Source of the DNA: Nitrospirota bacterium
GTDB taxonomy: Bacteria > Nitrospirota > Thermodesulfovibrionia > Thermodesulfovibrionales > UBA9159
Reading direction: 5' to 3'
DNA length: 34,321 nt
Assembly: GCA_021790195.1 (NCBI GenBank)
Contig: JAJYIF010000035.1
Span: 1-34,321 of the forward strand
The position numbers and the translations under genes are program-made. The notes beneath the pieces are model-generated. The model was not told the DNA's origin and searched no databases. It saw only the letters and a program-made list of their open reading frames with translations. Within the stretch, counting starts at the first letter, position 1. The number at the start of each line of letters is the position of its first letter. This document shows, piece after piece, positions 17,993-26,363 of the stretch.

Positions 17993-20086
17993 TCAGCGCG
18001 ATCTGGCGCAGCGGAAGCCCACGTTGTACCTTGAGTTTTGCGGATCGCCGCTAAAGCGCTTAACGGTCGTGAGCTGGGAGGGCCCGCTAAGAAAATCACC
18101 GCCCCTCATCACCTTTGCGGAGCCGGACGCAGGCCCCCTTGGATTTTCCCTCGGACTCTTTCTGTAGTAATTATTGTCGTACCAGTCCGATACCCACTGC
18201 ATAACGTCGCCGCTCATATCGAAGAGGCCGTCATCTCCCGGCCTTTTCTGCCCCACCGGGTGGACTTTCCCGCCCGAGTTGTGAGACATCCATGCATAGT
18301 CGCCGAGCTTTGCCTCGCTGCCCGCGCCAGGCCACTCCTCCTTCTTTCCGAGACCCCTCGCCGCGTATTCCCATTCAGCCTCCGTCGGGAGTCTCAGCCC
18401 GGCCCATTCGCAGTACGCCCTGGCGTCATCCCAGGACACAAGGACCACAGGATAGTTGTCGCCCGGGTTATATTGTTTGTTCCTCCAGGTCGTACGTTTG
18501 TCTTTCACCCAAACTCCCCTGAAGGCGAATTGTCCCCGCTCCGCGTCCGTCAGATATTTCTTTGCCTCGGCGAACTTCCTGAACTCCCCGACCGTCACAT
18601 CATATTTGCCTATATGGAAGTCATCTACGCACACCTCGTGAGGATCGTTGTCGGACACGGCGTCGTCAAATATATTCCCCATTCTAAAGCAGCCGCCTTT
18701 GATGAAAACGAGGAGATTCTTGGTCTTTTTTCCGTCGGCTATCTTCTTTTCCAGATCTGAAATCGCGCTGTCGATTCCGGTGAAACCCGGAGAGAGCGCT
18801 TTCGCCTCCTTATAAATATCGAGGGCATTATCGAGCTGTCCCTCGGACTCTTTGGCCTTGCCCTGAGCAACCAATTCGTCTGCCTTTTTCTCAATCCCTT
18901 CAATCTCGCGCACTCTTTCGCGGGCCGGGGAGTATCCGGGAGAGACCAACGTCGCTTTTCCGTAATAATCTTTGGCATCTCCGAAGTTCTTTGAGGAATA
19001 AGCATTATCCCCAAGTTTGACGAGGGCGTCCCTTATTTCGACGATCTTTCCCTTGGCCTGGGCGTTGTCGGGGTCTGAGGCCAGGACCTGCTTCAATGTG
19101 GAAAAGGCGTTGTCCCCCTCCGGAGAAACATATCGCCGCGCCGAAAACTGCTTTTCGGCCCTCGCGAGAAGAGAAGCTATCGCTTCGTTCTTCGGCCGTT
19201 CTGAGCTCTGTGAACTCTGGACCTGTGTCTTGCCGTGAATCAAAAAAAAGACAATTACGACAGCGGCGACCGCGACAGCTCCGAAAATAACTGCCATCGG
19301 CGGCTTTTTACCGGAAGACACTGTTACCTTGTCGTCCGTATGTTTAGACTCGCCCGGGGATTCAACAGTTTGCGACGGTGTCTTATCTATATGTCCACCC
19401 GGCTTAGGGTCCGAAGCAATGCCTGCGGAAAGATCTGCTGCTCCCGCGCCGGCGGAAATGCTTTCTGACAAGTTCTCGCTTTCCCTGGGTGCTTCGTCAG
19501 CCGCGACAGCTTCGGTTGGGGCAGTATAGTGAAGAGCAAGTTCGTCGTCGGACGTGAACAATTCAGCGGCCTTAGGGTGTGCGGAGTGGTCCAGCACCCT
19601 CGCGCCTTCAAGCAGCAAATACTCCGCGCTCAATCCCTGGGAGAGCTCCCACCCGAAGTCAGGGAAACTCGCCAGTCCGTCCAGGGAAAGGTCGTCCGCG
19701 CGGAACTGGAATTCCCCTTCTCCCCAGTAAAGAAGGCGGTGAAAGATGCCCTCGATCCTCTTCTTGGCTATCTTGTCGAGGTCTTCTCTGCCGACGGAAT
19801 TATGGTCGTAGAGTATGTCCGCGACCGAATTCCCCCGGACCTTTTCCTTGACCTTCAGGGCCGCCATAATCTCGGTCCTGCTCACGAGACCCTCTTCAAG
19901 AAGGTCGTCGGTCAGCTTTTTGTCGAGAACATCCGACTCGGCCCTGAAAACGAGGCCGTTCTTAAAGACGATGAGCGCGGTCCCGCTATTGCCGCGTACA
20001 ACGAATACTCCTGTCTTTCTGCCTATGCTGAGTATCTGGAATACGTCAGCGAGGGCAATGGTTTCAAGTCTGCCTACAAGGCTCAT
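17993..20086 (-). CDS. DUF4388 / TM / TPR / SUMF1-fold membrane protein
   Basis: This 697-residue multidomain protein has an N-terminal DUF4388 (PATAN-like) domain (about 1-165) starting [20 protein letters not shown], an acidic linker, one membrane helix (about 263-284), TPR-like repeats (about 295-450) and a C-terminal formylglycine-generating-enzyme-like domain (about 465-697). The FGE fold is clear from [24 protein letters not shown] and MRGGDF. The cysteine pair that active FGE carries near its C-terminus is absent (the RGGDF segment is followed by Ser/Pro/Thr). It is therefore likely a binding domain rather than an active enzyme. Topology suggests cytoplasmic DUF4388 and an exported C-terminal half. 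Confidence 0.82.
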   Translation of the reverse strand: MSLVGRLETIALADVFQILSIGRKTGVFVVRGNSGTALIVFKNGLVFRAESDVLDKKLTDDLLEEGLVSRTEIMAALKVKEKVRGNSVADILYDHNSVGREDLDKIAKKRIEGIFHRLLYWGEGEFQFRADDLSLDGLASFPDFGWELSQGLSAEYLLLEGARVLDHSAHPKAAELFTSDDELALHYTAPTEAVAADEAPRESENLSESISAGAGAADLSAGIASDPKPGGHIDKTPSQTVESPGESKHTDDKVTVSSGKKPPMAVIFGAVAVAAVVIVFFLIHGKTQVQSSQSSERPKNEAIASLLARAEKQFSARRYVSPEGDNAFSTLKQVLASDPDNAQAKGKIVEIRDALVKLGDNAYSSKNFGDAKDYYGKATLVSPGYSPARERVREIEGIEKKADELVAQGKAKESEGQLDNALDIYKEAKALSPGFTGIDSAISDLEKKIADGKKTKNLLVFIKGGCFRMGNIFDDAVSDNDPHEVCVDDFHIGKYDVTVGEFRKFAEAKKYLTDAERGQFAFRGVWVKDKRTTWRNKQYNPGDNYPVVLVSWDDARAYCEWAGLRLPTEAEWEYAARGLGKKEEWPGAGSEAKLGDYAWMSHNSGGKVHPVGQKRPGDDGLFDMSGDVMQWVSDWYDNNYYRKSPRENPRGPASGSAKVMRGGDFLSGPSQLTTVKRFSGDPQNSRYNVGFRCARSR

Positions 20087-20331
20087 CCGGCTTCAAGCCC
20101 TCCGGGGCACTATCAAAAGCAAACACCGGCATCGGGCGACCGCCGCCCCGCCGGACCTGCTATTCCGCTTGTTATTCAACGCTATCCCCTCGCTCCTTTT
20201 TGGACAATCTACTATATCAGTTAGAATGAGGAGTGTCAACGAGATGTTGCTTGCCGGCCCTATAGTTTTGCTAAGAGGCGGGACAGCGGTTAATGTATCA
20301 AGCCCGGGTTTCGGGGATCTTCAGGAAGGCA

Positions 20332-22047
20332 TCAGTCCGATTCGGAGAACCGTACAAGGGTCCCCTTTTTTGCGGTCCCGTATCTGAATATGGTGATACC
20401 CTTCAATCCCTTCTCGTACGCCATGAGATAGGTTCGCTCGACTTCCTCTTTTGTTGCGCGTTTGGGCATGTTTATGGTCTTTGAGACGGCATTGTCCGTG
20501 TATTTCTGGAATGCCGCCTGCATTTCCAGGTGGTCTTCCGGCTTGATTTCGTGGGCGGTCCTGAAGAGTCGCCTGATATCGGGCGGCACCTCCTTCATCC
20601 CCTTCAGCGCGCCTCTTGCGACCACCTTCTCTTCGAGTTCCCTTGTGTAAAACCCGCGCTTTTTGGCGACCCTGAAGAAATGCTTGTTCACTTCGCGGAG
20701 TTCCGTATCGAGGATAAGTCTCTTATAGGCCAGGGCAAAGAGAGGCTCTATTCCGCTCGAACAATCCGCTATGATCGACAGAGTGCCGGTGGGAGCAATG
20801 GTGGTCGTCGTGGCGTTTCTGAGGCGCGGCATTCCGGGCGCGTCGAAAATGGACTTGCTGAAATTCGGGAATACACCCTTCTCTTCGGCGAGCGCAGAAG
20901 AGGCCGCCCTTGCAGCGTCCCTGAAGAATTTCATCAACTCCATGGCAAGTCGAAAGGCCGTCCGGCTGTCGTAGGGGATGCCGAGCTGTATAAGCATGTC
21001 GGCCCATCCCATGAGGCCGAGGCCGATCTTCCTGTTGCCCTTGTGCATAGCCTCGATAGCCGGAAGGGGATACCTGTTTACGTCTATTGCGTCATCAAGG
21101 AACCTTACGGCAGTTGTGACGTCCGAGGAAAGGGCGCCATAATCTATCTCCGGGGCAGCGTCCCCCGGCGCTGTGACATACTTCGAAAGATTTATCGAGC
21201 CCAGGACGCACGCCTCGTAAGGAAGAAGGGGCTGTTCCCCGCAGGGATTTGTGCTCTCCATCACTCCTATTCCCGGTGTGGGATTGAATTCGTTTATCCG
21301 GTCGATGAAGATGAGGCCGGGGTCCCCTGTCTCCCAGGCGCTTGCCACAATCTCATCAAAGACGACCTTTGCCCTCAGCTTGCCCGCTACCGCCTTGCTC
21401 CTCGGGTTGACAAGGTCGTACTCGGAATCGTTCTTCACAGCCTGCATGAAGGCGTCGGTCACCGACACCGATATATTAAAGTTGGTCAACTCCTTTTCGT
21501 CCCTCTTTATGCGGATAAATTCTAGAATGTCAGGGTGGTCGACACTGAGGATGCCCATGTTGGCGCCGCGACGCGCGCCTCCCTGTTTTATGACGTTTGT
21601 GGCCGTGTTATAAATCTTCATGAAAGAGACCGGTCCGCTAGCTATGCCTCCCGTGGAGCGCACGATATCGGTCCTCGGTCTCAGTCTCGAGAAAGAGAAA
21701 CCGGTCCCCCCGCCGCTCTGCAGGATAAGCGCCGCGTTTTTCAGGGTGTCGAAGATGCTCTGCATCGAATCGTCTACAGGCAGAACAAAGCATGCTGCCA
21801 GCTGGCCGATGCTCTTTCCTGCGTTCATGAGGGTAGGGGAGTTAGGAAGGAAGCGCAATCCCGAAATAAGACCGTAGAATTTCTCCTCCCATTCCGAGGG
21901 GTCTTTGCCATATAGTCTCTCGGCAGAGGCGACAGTCGAGGCCACGCGCCTGAACATCCCATCCGGGGTCTCTGTCACTCTGCCGCGCTCGTCTTTTAGC
22001 AGGTATCGCGCATTGAGCGCCTTAAGGGCGTTTTCAGTCAGCTCCAT
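20332..22047 (-). CDS. nrdJ: adenosylcobalamin-dependent (class II) ribonucleotide reductase
   Basis: NrdJ reduces ribonucleotides to deoxyribonucleotides with a B12-generated thiyl radical, with no oxygen requirement. From the ATG at 22047 (571 residues) it has LPNSPTLMNAG, C86, the GGGTGFSFS loop, NPCGEQPL with the radical cysteine C269 and E271, C280, and TTTIAPTGTLSIIADCSSGIEP. C86 and C280 are the expected redox pair. The C-terminus stops shortly after GITIFRYG and lacks the tail CxxC that normally re-reduces the active site. A TTG 21 codons upstream (22110) is the longest start but falls inside the attC-like palindrome. Confidence 0.92.
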   Translation of the reverse strand: MELTENALKALNARYLLKDERGRVTETPDGMFRRVASTVASAERLYGKDPSEWEEKFYGLISGLRFLPNSPTLMNAGKSIGQLAACFVLPVDDSMQSIFDTLKNAALILQSGGGTGFSFSRLRPRTDIVRSTGGIASGPVSFMKIYNTATNVIKQGGARRGANMGILSVDHPDILEFIRIKRDEKELTNFNISVSVTDAFMQAVKNDSEYDLVNPRSKAVAGKLRAKVVFDEIVASAWETGDPGLIFIDRINEFNPTPGIGVMESTNPCGEQPLLPYEACVLGSINLSKYVTAPGDAAPEIDYGALSSDVTTAVRFLDDAIDVNRYPLPAIEAMHKGNRKIGLGLMGWADMLIQLGIPYDSRTAFRLAMELMKFFRDAARAASSALAEEKGVFPNFSKSIFDAPGMPRLRNATTTTIAPTGTLSIIADCSSGIEPLFALAYKRLILDTELREVNKHFFRVAKKRGFYTRELEEKVVARGALKGMKEVPPDIRRLFRTAHEIKPEDHLEMQAAFQKYTDNAVSKTINMPKRATKEEVERTYLMAYEKGLKGITIFRYGTAKKGTLVRFSESD

Positions 22048-22098
22048 GATTTCAAGTATATCAGAGAATGTTAGGGGGACAATCGACCGGGTCTGCTG

Positions 22099-22146
22099 CC
22101 GGAACGACAAGTTCAGCGGGTTCCCCGCTGGAACGGCTTGTTGGAA
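22099..22146 (-). other. attC-like site 1 (left end of cassette array)
   Basis: An imperfect palindrome with inner stem GTTC-AGCGGG/CCCGCT-GGAAC (one unpaired G) and outer ends GGAAC/GTTGGAA. Read on the minus strand it starts CCAACAAGCCGTTCCAGCGG, nearly the same as the start of the site at 29092-29151. It would close the restriction-modification cassette. The R' core on this side (GTTCCGG) is degenerate. Confidence 0.55.
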
Positions 22147-22185
22147 ATCATCGTCGTTATTCCTCTATGTTCCTTCTCCGTTTTC

Positions 22186-22213
22186 TTGTTTTATGATTGT
22201 CAGTCATTATAGA
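22186..22213 (+). promoter_or_regulatory. candidate promoter for the HTH/methyltransferase genes
   Basis: TTGTTT (22186-22191) and TATAGA (22208-22213) with a 16-nt spacer. The start codon at 22227 lies only 13 nt after the -10 and no Shine-Dalgarno sequence is seen, so the message could be almost leaderless. Confidence 0.35.
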
Positions 22214-22226
22214 ATATTCCTAACTT

Positions 22227-22421
22227 ATGGGAAAGTATTTTACAACTGAAGAGGCTGCGCAATATCTTGGGGTGACTTCTTCGCGTATTCGTCAATTTAT
22301 TATCGGGGAGCGATTGGAGTCTTACAAACATGGTCGAGATCATTTGATTGATGAGGTTGAATTGGAAAGGTTTGCCAAGAATGGTAAGAAAAAAAGAGGC
22401 AGACCAAAAAAAGTAGAATAA
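22227..22421 (+). CDS. small excisionase/MerR-type HTH protein with AT-hook-like tail
   Basis: The 64-residue protein has a winged-helix of the excisionase/MerR sort (FTTEEAAQYLGVTSSRIRQFI, then YKHGRDHLIDEVELERF). A KKRGRPKK tail that looks like an AT-hook follows. It lies 41 nt upstream of a DNA methyltransferase on the same strand. It may be the controller of the restriction-modification set rather than a phage excisionase; no recombinase gene is adjacent. Confidence 0.7.
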   Translation: MGKYFTTEEAAQYLGVTSSRIRQFIIGERLESYKHGRDHLIDEVELERFAKNGKKKRGRPKKVE

Positions 22422-22424
22422 ATT

Positions 22425-22436
22425 GCTTGCGCAAGC
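22425..22436. promoter_or_regulatory. perfect 12-bp palindrome before the methyltransferase gene
   Basis: GCTTGCGCAAGC is a perfect palindrome between the HTH gene stop and the methyltransferase start (22463). It could be an operator for the HTH protein. A chance palindrome cannot be excluded. Confidence 0.35.
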
Positions 22437-22462
22437 GTTAGGAATATGATACACTGTCAACA

Positions 22463-23356
22463 ATGAATCGCGTTCTATCATCAGTAACCGCACCAAGACA
22501 GCCGCTCGATTGGCCGACGAAGGAAGAGCCTATTGTCGTGTTGCACGGCGATACAAGAGATATAATACGTAGATTGCCTGATAACTCGTTTCAATGCGTT
22601 GTGACCTCGCCGCCATATTGGGGGGTGAGGGATTATGGGGTTCACGGACAAATAGGCGCAGAAGCCGAATTAGATGAATATCTTGATACTCTGGTCGATA
22701 TTTTTCGAGAAGTCCGAAGGGTTTTAAAACCCGACGGAACATTCTGGCTAAACATCGGTAATACTTATACCTCCGGCGGTAGAAAGTGGCGTCAAGAAGA
22801 TGACAAAAATAAAGGCCGGGCAATGTCATATAGACCTCAGACACCACCCGGCTTGAAGAAGAAAGACCTTATCGGTGTAGCCTGGCTCCTGGCCCTTAAA
22901 TGTCAAAGCGATGGCTGGTATTTGAGAAATGATATTATTTGGTACAAACCGAATTGCCAGCCGGAGAGTGTAAAAGATCGCTTTACAGTCGCTCATGAGT
23001 ACCTTTTTCTTTTCAGTAAGTCAGAACATTATTTCTTCGATCAGGAGGCCATAAAAGAACGCACAACGGATGGGAATGGCCTTAAGAACAAGAGGACCGT
23101 CTGGTCGATTAATACAGAACCATGCCCTGACGCCCATTTCGCAGTGTTTCCCAAAGGGCTTGTACGGCCTTGCATACTGGCGGGAAGCAGACCCAATGAT
23201 TTTGTCCTCGATCCGTTTTATGGGGCCGGCACTGTGGGTATAATTTCTAAAGAGCTTACGAGACGATGTGTCGGTATTGAATTAAAGGATGAATATATTG
23301 AAATTGCCGACAAAAGAACATCAGCTGTGCAGACGCCGCTTATTCCGGCGGTATGA
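22463..23356 (+). CDS. type II DNA methyltransferase (beta class, probably N4-cytosine)
   Basis: The 297-residue enzyme shows catalytic motif IV TSPPYW (48-53) ahead of the SAM-binding motif I region DPFYGAGTVGI near the C-terminus. This order defines the beta class. The SPPY form is typical of N4-cytosine methylation, though N6-adenine enzymes also occur. It should protect host DNA from the neighbouring nuclease. Its 3' end overlaps the convergent nuclease gene by 17 bp, which ties the two genes together as a unit. Recognition sequence cannot be predicted. Confidence 0.88.
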   Translation: MNRVLSSVTAPRQPLDWPTKEEPIVVLHGDTRDIIRRLPDNSFQCVVTSPPYWGVRDYGVHGQIGAEAELDEYLDTLVDIFREVRRVLKPDGTFWLNIGNTYTSGGRKWRQEDDKNKGRAMSYRPQTPPGLKKKDLIGVAWLLALKCQSDGWYLRNDIIWYKPNCQPESVKDRFTVAHEYLFLFSKSEHYFFDQEAIKERTTDGNGLKNKRTVWSINTEPCPDAHFAVFPKGLVRPCILAGSRPNDFVLDPFYGAGTVGIISKELTRRCVGIELKDEYIEIADKRTSAVQTPLIPAV

Positions 23357-24107
23357 TAAATTCCCAAGTTGCGTGAACCGAGCATACGCTTTTGTTGAGG
23401 TTCTTAATCTGTAGCTTTCGTTCCGTACCCCCGTCAAAATAAAGGTCAAAGATTGTCTCTCCCGCCTTATTCTGAACATGGCAATATCCGGGCTTAGGAT
23501 ATTGTTTACTGTCCGCCATCATCTGTAATTCGCCGTCCTTCGCCTTTAAAAGAAGACTTTTAGGGATTTCAACAAGTTCATATTTCCATTTCGGCGTCTT
23601 TGCCAGGGTCCGCAAAATGAGAATTCTGTCATAAGCTTTCATGTGCTCCAGAAATTGTTTGCGAAGGCCGACGAGATCGTCAGGATTGTCGCCCCAAGTC
23701 CCCTTACCAAGCTCCATGAATTTGCTTATCCAAATAATATTTTCTTTGACGCCCTTATCAGCCTGCGTTTTCAGGGAGAGCTTAACACCGTCTGAGCTTG
23801 CGTCATGTCCGGGATTTCCTTTTGGTGCAAGAGATGCTGTATGCCCGCTCATTTTTAAAACATTCACCAGCACATACTCGAACTTGTCCTTACTAAAGGG
23901 CTCCGATGAAAAGCTGTGATGCACACGGATAGCGTCACCAAAATTCTGCAATGTTGTTTCATCAAAAAGGTCTGTCTCACTTAACCGAAAGTCATGCTCC
24001 GCAGAGAATACACGTACGACACGCTGTAGCCAATGCAATTGTCCCGCCGTCAGTTCCGGCATCGCCTGTACCAATAATGCGATCAATCGTTTCTTATCGT
24101 CTGTCAT
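23340..24107 (-). CDS. candidate type II restriction endonuclease
   Basis: This 255-residue protein lies tail-to-tail with a DNA methyltransferase. It contains a candidate PD-(D/E)XK-like core: PGHDASSDGVKLSLKTQ, where the Asp and the SLKTQ lysine would bind metal, though the usual acidic residue before the Lys is Ser. I do not recognise a named nuclease family from sequence alone. Context is the main support. Like the other island genes it is on the minus strand, starting 50 nt after an attC-like site. Confidence 0.65.
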   Translation of the reverse strand: MTDDKKRLIALLVQAMPELTAGQLHWLQRVVRVFSAEHDFRLSETDLFDETTLQNFGDAIRVHHSFSSEPFSKDKFEYVLVNVLKMSGHTASLAPKGNPGHDASSDGVKLSLKTQADKGVKENIIWISKFMELGKGTWGDNPDDLVGLRKQFLEHMKAYDRILILRTLAKTPKWKYELVEIPKSLLLKAKDGELQMMADSKQYPKPGYCHVQNKAGETIFDLYFDGGTERKLQIKNLNKSVCSVHATWEFIIPPE

Positions 24108-24157
24108 AGTCTATCTCTTGTCATGGCTCGGAATTATAACACTTCGAGCTGTGGAGT

Positions 24158-24316
24158 AGCCAACGGACCGGAGCTAAGCTGCGTGCAAACGCTCCAGAGC
24201 GTGAGATTAAAAGTTTAAATTTAAAATGCTGTATCGTGTAGCATGTTGTAAGTTGATTTCGCCACACTTGCAAACTTGGAGCGTCGGCGGTTTGCACGTC
24301 AGCTTGAGCGACTGGT
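24158..24316 (-). other. long attC-like site 2, interrupted by the group II intron
   Basis: Left end AGCCAAC (24158-24164). Arms AAGCTG-CGTGCAAAC...GCTCCA and its complement at about 24276-24306 pair with unpaired bases between. On the minus strand the site would start GCCGAACCAGTCGCTCAAGC once the intron is removed, joining 26360-26356 to 24316, and it ends GTTGGCT. The stop of the DUF1444-like gene lies 4 nt from that end and the nuclease gene starts 50 nt from the other. At about 164 bp it is long for attC, with an AT-rich loop. Confidence 0.65.
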
Positions 24317-24960
24317 GTACGCCCGGCATGGGCGTGAGCTAATGGGGTGAAAGTCCCCTGTACGAGAACCGATGGTGTTCATAGTAATGGATACTAACAA
24401 AAGTACGAGCCGAAGGCAAGGGCGTCTCCGCGAGGAGGGGTCTGAAGGAAGCCGGAGTGCAAACGTGCGAGGCGACGGACAGAAACCGCATACAAGGCTC
24501 AGCTCTTGGGCGAGCAGGCACAACACGAGCGAAGCCCATAGGTTCGGGAGCAGGGTAAATGCGGCGTTTGTGCACGGAAGGTTCACGTTCTTATCCGGGG
24601 AGATCTGCATGTCACGCGGCAGGAGTATCATGAGAGAAGGCCGGAGGAGGTTCACCCGGTTGACCAGGAACCCGGCGCATCCGTCCGCTGTGGGCGGGTG
24701 CGAGTCCCGACCACCCCGACCCTTTGGCAGGCTCAGGGCCACCCCTCCTTGCCAAGGCGGGGAGTTATGGGAAACACAAAGCAGACAGCAACTCATGAGC
24801 CTTTCTGTAGCGCCCTGTATGGAGACATACGGGGTAAGTATGCAGAAGTCAGCAGAGGGCATAGTACTTCCGGTAAAACGGAAGGAAGGCCCGAACGTGG
24901 AAATGAGGATGACACTATCATGAGCTCTCATACGGTGAAGAATCCGAACGGAGGAGCCGG

Positions 24961-26256
24961 GTGAGGCGCGACATGGAAGATTGTCCCCTTGATCCTGTCA
25001 CAGTGGAGGATGTCGTCAAAAGCGACAACATTCTCAGCGCATGGAAGCAAGTCAAGGCAAACAGAGGGGCTCCTGGTATCGATGGTATCACCATTGAGGA
25101 GTTTCCCGCGTACGCCCATGAAAGCTGGAAAGGGATTAAGACATCTTTGCTGGAGGGGACTTATTGTCCCTGTCCAGTCAAGCGTGCCGAAATCCCCAAA
25201 GACAAAGGAGGTGTCCGCCCCTTGGGCATCCCCGTTGTTATGGACCGCGTGATTCAACAGGCGGTCAGTCAGGTTCTCACTCCTGTCTTTGAGCCTCAAT
25301 TCTCCGAATCCAGCTTCGGGTTCAGGCCGAATCGCTCGGCCCACATGGCAGTCAAGAAGGTGCTCAGACTAATTCAGAAAGGATATGCCTATGCCGTGGA
25401 CATCGACCTTGAGAAGTTCTTCGATACGGTCAACCATGACGCCCTGATGCATCGGGTCTCCCGACGCCTCAAGGATAAAGGCATACCTCGTCTGATAGGC
25501 AAGTATCTTCGGGCCGGTGTGGTCGTAAAGGGCAGCCTGAAAGAAACCTCCGGGGGAGTGCCGCAGGGCGGGCCGTTATCGCCGCTGCTGAGCAATATCC
25601 TTTTGGATGATCTCGATAAGGAGCTGGAGAAAAGGGGGCATCAGTTCGCAAGGTATGCCGATGACCTTACAAGACTGGTCAAATCCAAAAGGGCCGCTTA
25701 TCGCGTCATGGAAAGTATCAGCCGGTTCCTTGAGGAAGTCCTCAAGGTGAAGGTTAACAGAGACAAGAGCCGGGTGGTAAGGGCCGAGGAGAGCACTTTC
25801 CTTGGTTTTACCTTTGCCAAGAAACGACTCACAATCTCTGAGAAATCCCTTGCACGCTTTAAGACCCAACTACGTCTTCTTACAGGCCGCAGCTGGGGTG
25901 TCTCTATGGATTATCGGTATTATAAAATCCGCCTCTATGCTCAGGGGTGGATCAACTACTTCGGCGTCGCCTTGAAGTACAACGACGCCGTTGAAATGGA
26001 TCACTGGCTACGTCGTCGTATTCGCATGTGCTATTTGAAACAGTGGAACAGGGCGAGAAGACGTATAGGCGAACTGATCAAACTCGGTGCGCCAAGGTAT
26101 CATGCCATTCTCACGGGGTTGAGCAGGAAGGGCTATTGGCATCTTGCTAAAACTCTATCGACGAATTGCGGGTTATCTCAGGCGTTCCTTCAAAAGCGGG
26201 GACTTGCCTCTATTCGCACATTGTGGATCAAGATTCACTACCCGGCTAAGACATAA
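24961..26256 (+). CDS. ltrA: group II intron reverse transcriptase/maturase
   Basis: The 431-residue protein has RT blocks RPLGIPVVMDRVIQQA, FGFRPNRSAH, YAVDIDLEKFFDTVNHD, GVPQGGPLSPLLSN, the active site YADD (232-235) and VNRDKS...FLGFTF. A maturase (X) domain follows with GWINYFG and WLRRRIRMCYLKQW. No HNH endonuclease domain is seen at the C-terminus, as expected for class C introns, which use replication-fork or hairpin DNA. It reads as intact. Start GTG 24961 or ATG 24973. The last 45 codons are repeated in the remnant at 30355-30594. Confidence 0.93.
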   Translation: MRRDMEDCPLDPVTVEDVVKSDNILSAWKQVKANRGAPGIDGITIEEFPAYAHESWKGIKTSLLEGTYCPCPVKRAEIPKDKGGVRPLGIPVVMDRVIQQAVSQVLTPVFEPQFSESSFGFRPNRSAHMAVKKVLRLIQKGYAYAVDIDLEKFFDTVNHDALMHRVSRRLKDKGIPRLIGKYLRAGVVVKGSLKETSGGVPQGGPLSPLLSNILLDDLDKELEKRGHQFARYADDLTRLVKSKRAAYRVMESISRFLEEVLKVKVNRDKSRVVRAEESTFLGFTFAKKRLTISEKSLARFKTQLRLLTGRSWGVSMDYRYYKIRLYAQGWINYFGVALKYNDAVEMDHWLRRRIRMCYLKQWNRARRRIGELIKLGAPRYHAILTGLSRKGYWHLAKTLSTNCGLSQAFLQKRGLASIRTLWIKIHYPAKT

Positions 26257-26278
26257 TCAGGTCTTTGCCGTGCTTTCC

Positions 26279-26355
26279 GCGAACCGCCTATTGCGGAGCC
26301 GCACGATGGGTGGTGTGGGGAGGGACGGACGGTTAGCTACCGTCCCTTACCCGAT
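26279..26355 (+). ncRNA. intron domains V and VI
   Basis: Domain V-like stem ACCGCC...GGTGGT (about 26279-26319) and domain VI hairpin GGGACGG...CCGTCCC (about 26320-26348) followed by TTACCCGAT. These are the catalytic core and branch-point domains. The second copy has a shorter domain VI (4-nt deletion) with a perfect GGGACGGT/ACCGTCCC stem, so the helix is retained in both. Confidence 0.75.
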
Positions 26356-26363
26356 TCGGCATT

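Larger units (their letters stand above)
24317..26355 (+). mobile_element. complete group II intron (group IIC-attC type) with RT ORF
   Basis: The element begins GTACGCCCGGCATGGG, a form of the group II 5' consensus. It carries about 640 nt of non-coding domains I-III, an RT/maturase ORF in domain IV, and domains V/VI ending TTACCCGAT with a bulged A about 8 nt from the end. Boundaries come from comparison with the two remnants: identity starts at GT (24315) and stops after ...CGATT (26356). The shared GT and T are best read as target sequence, since joining them makes GTTCGGC, a GTTRRRY-like attC core. If instead the first intron base is 24315, the boundary shifts by 2 nt. Confidence 0.85.

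Noticed and set aside
20530-21525. 331-codon plus-strand open frame
   Set aside because: It lies wholly antisense to nrdJ, whose protein is strongly conserved; the translation has no family resemblance.
22227-22421. Reading the HTH gene as a phage/integrative-element excisionase
   Set aside because: No integrase, phage or conjugation gene is present; the position before a methyltransferase suggests a controller instead.
24372-24923. 183-codon plus-strand frame upstream of the RT gene
   Set aside because: Falls in the structured RNA domains of the group II intron; not a protein-like sequence.
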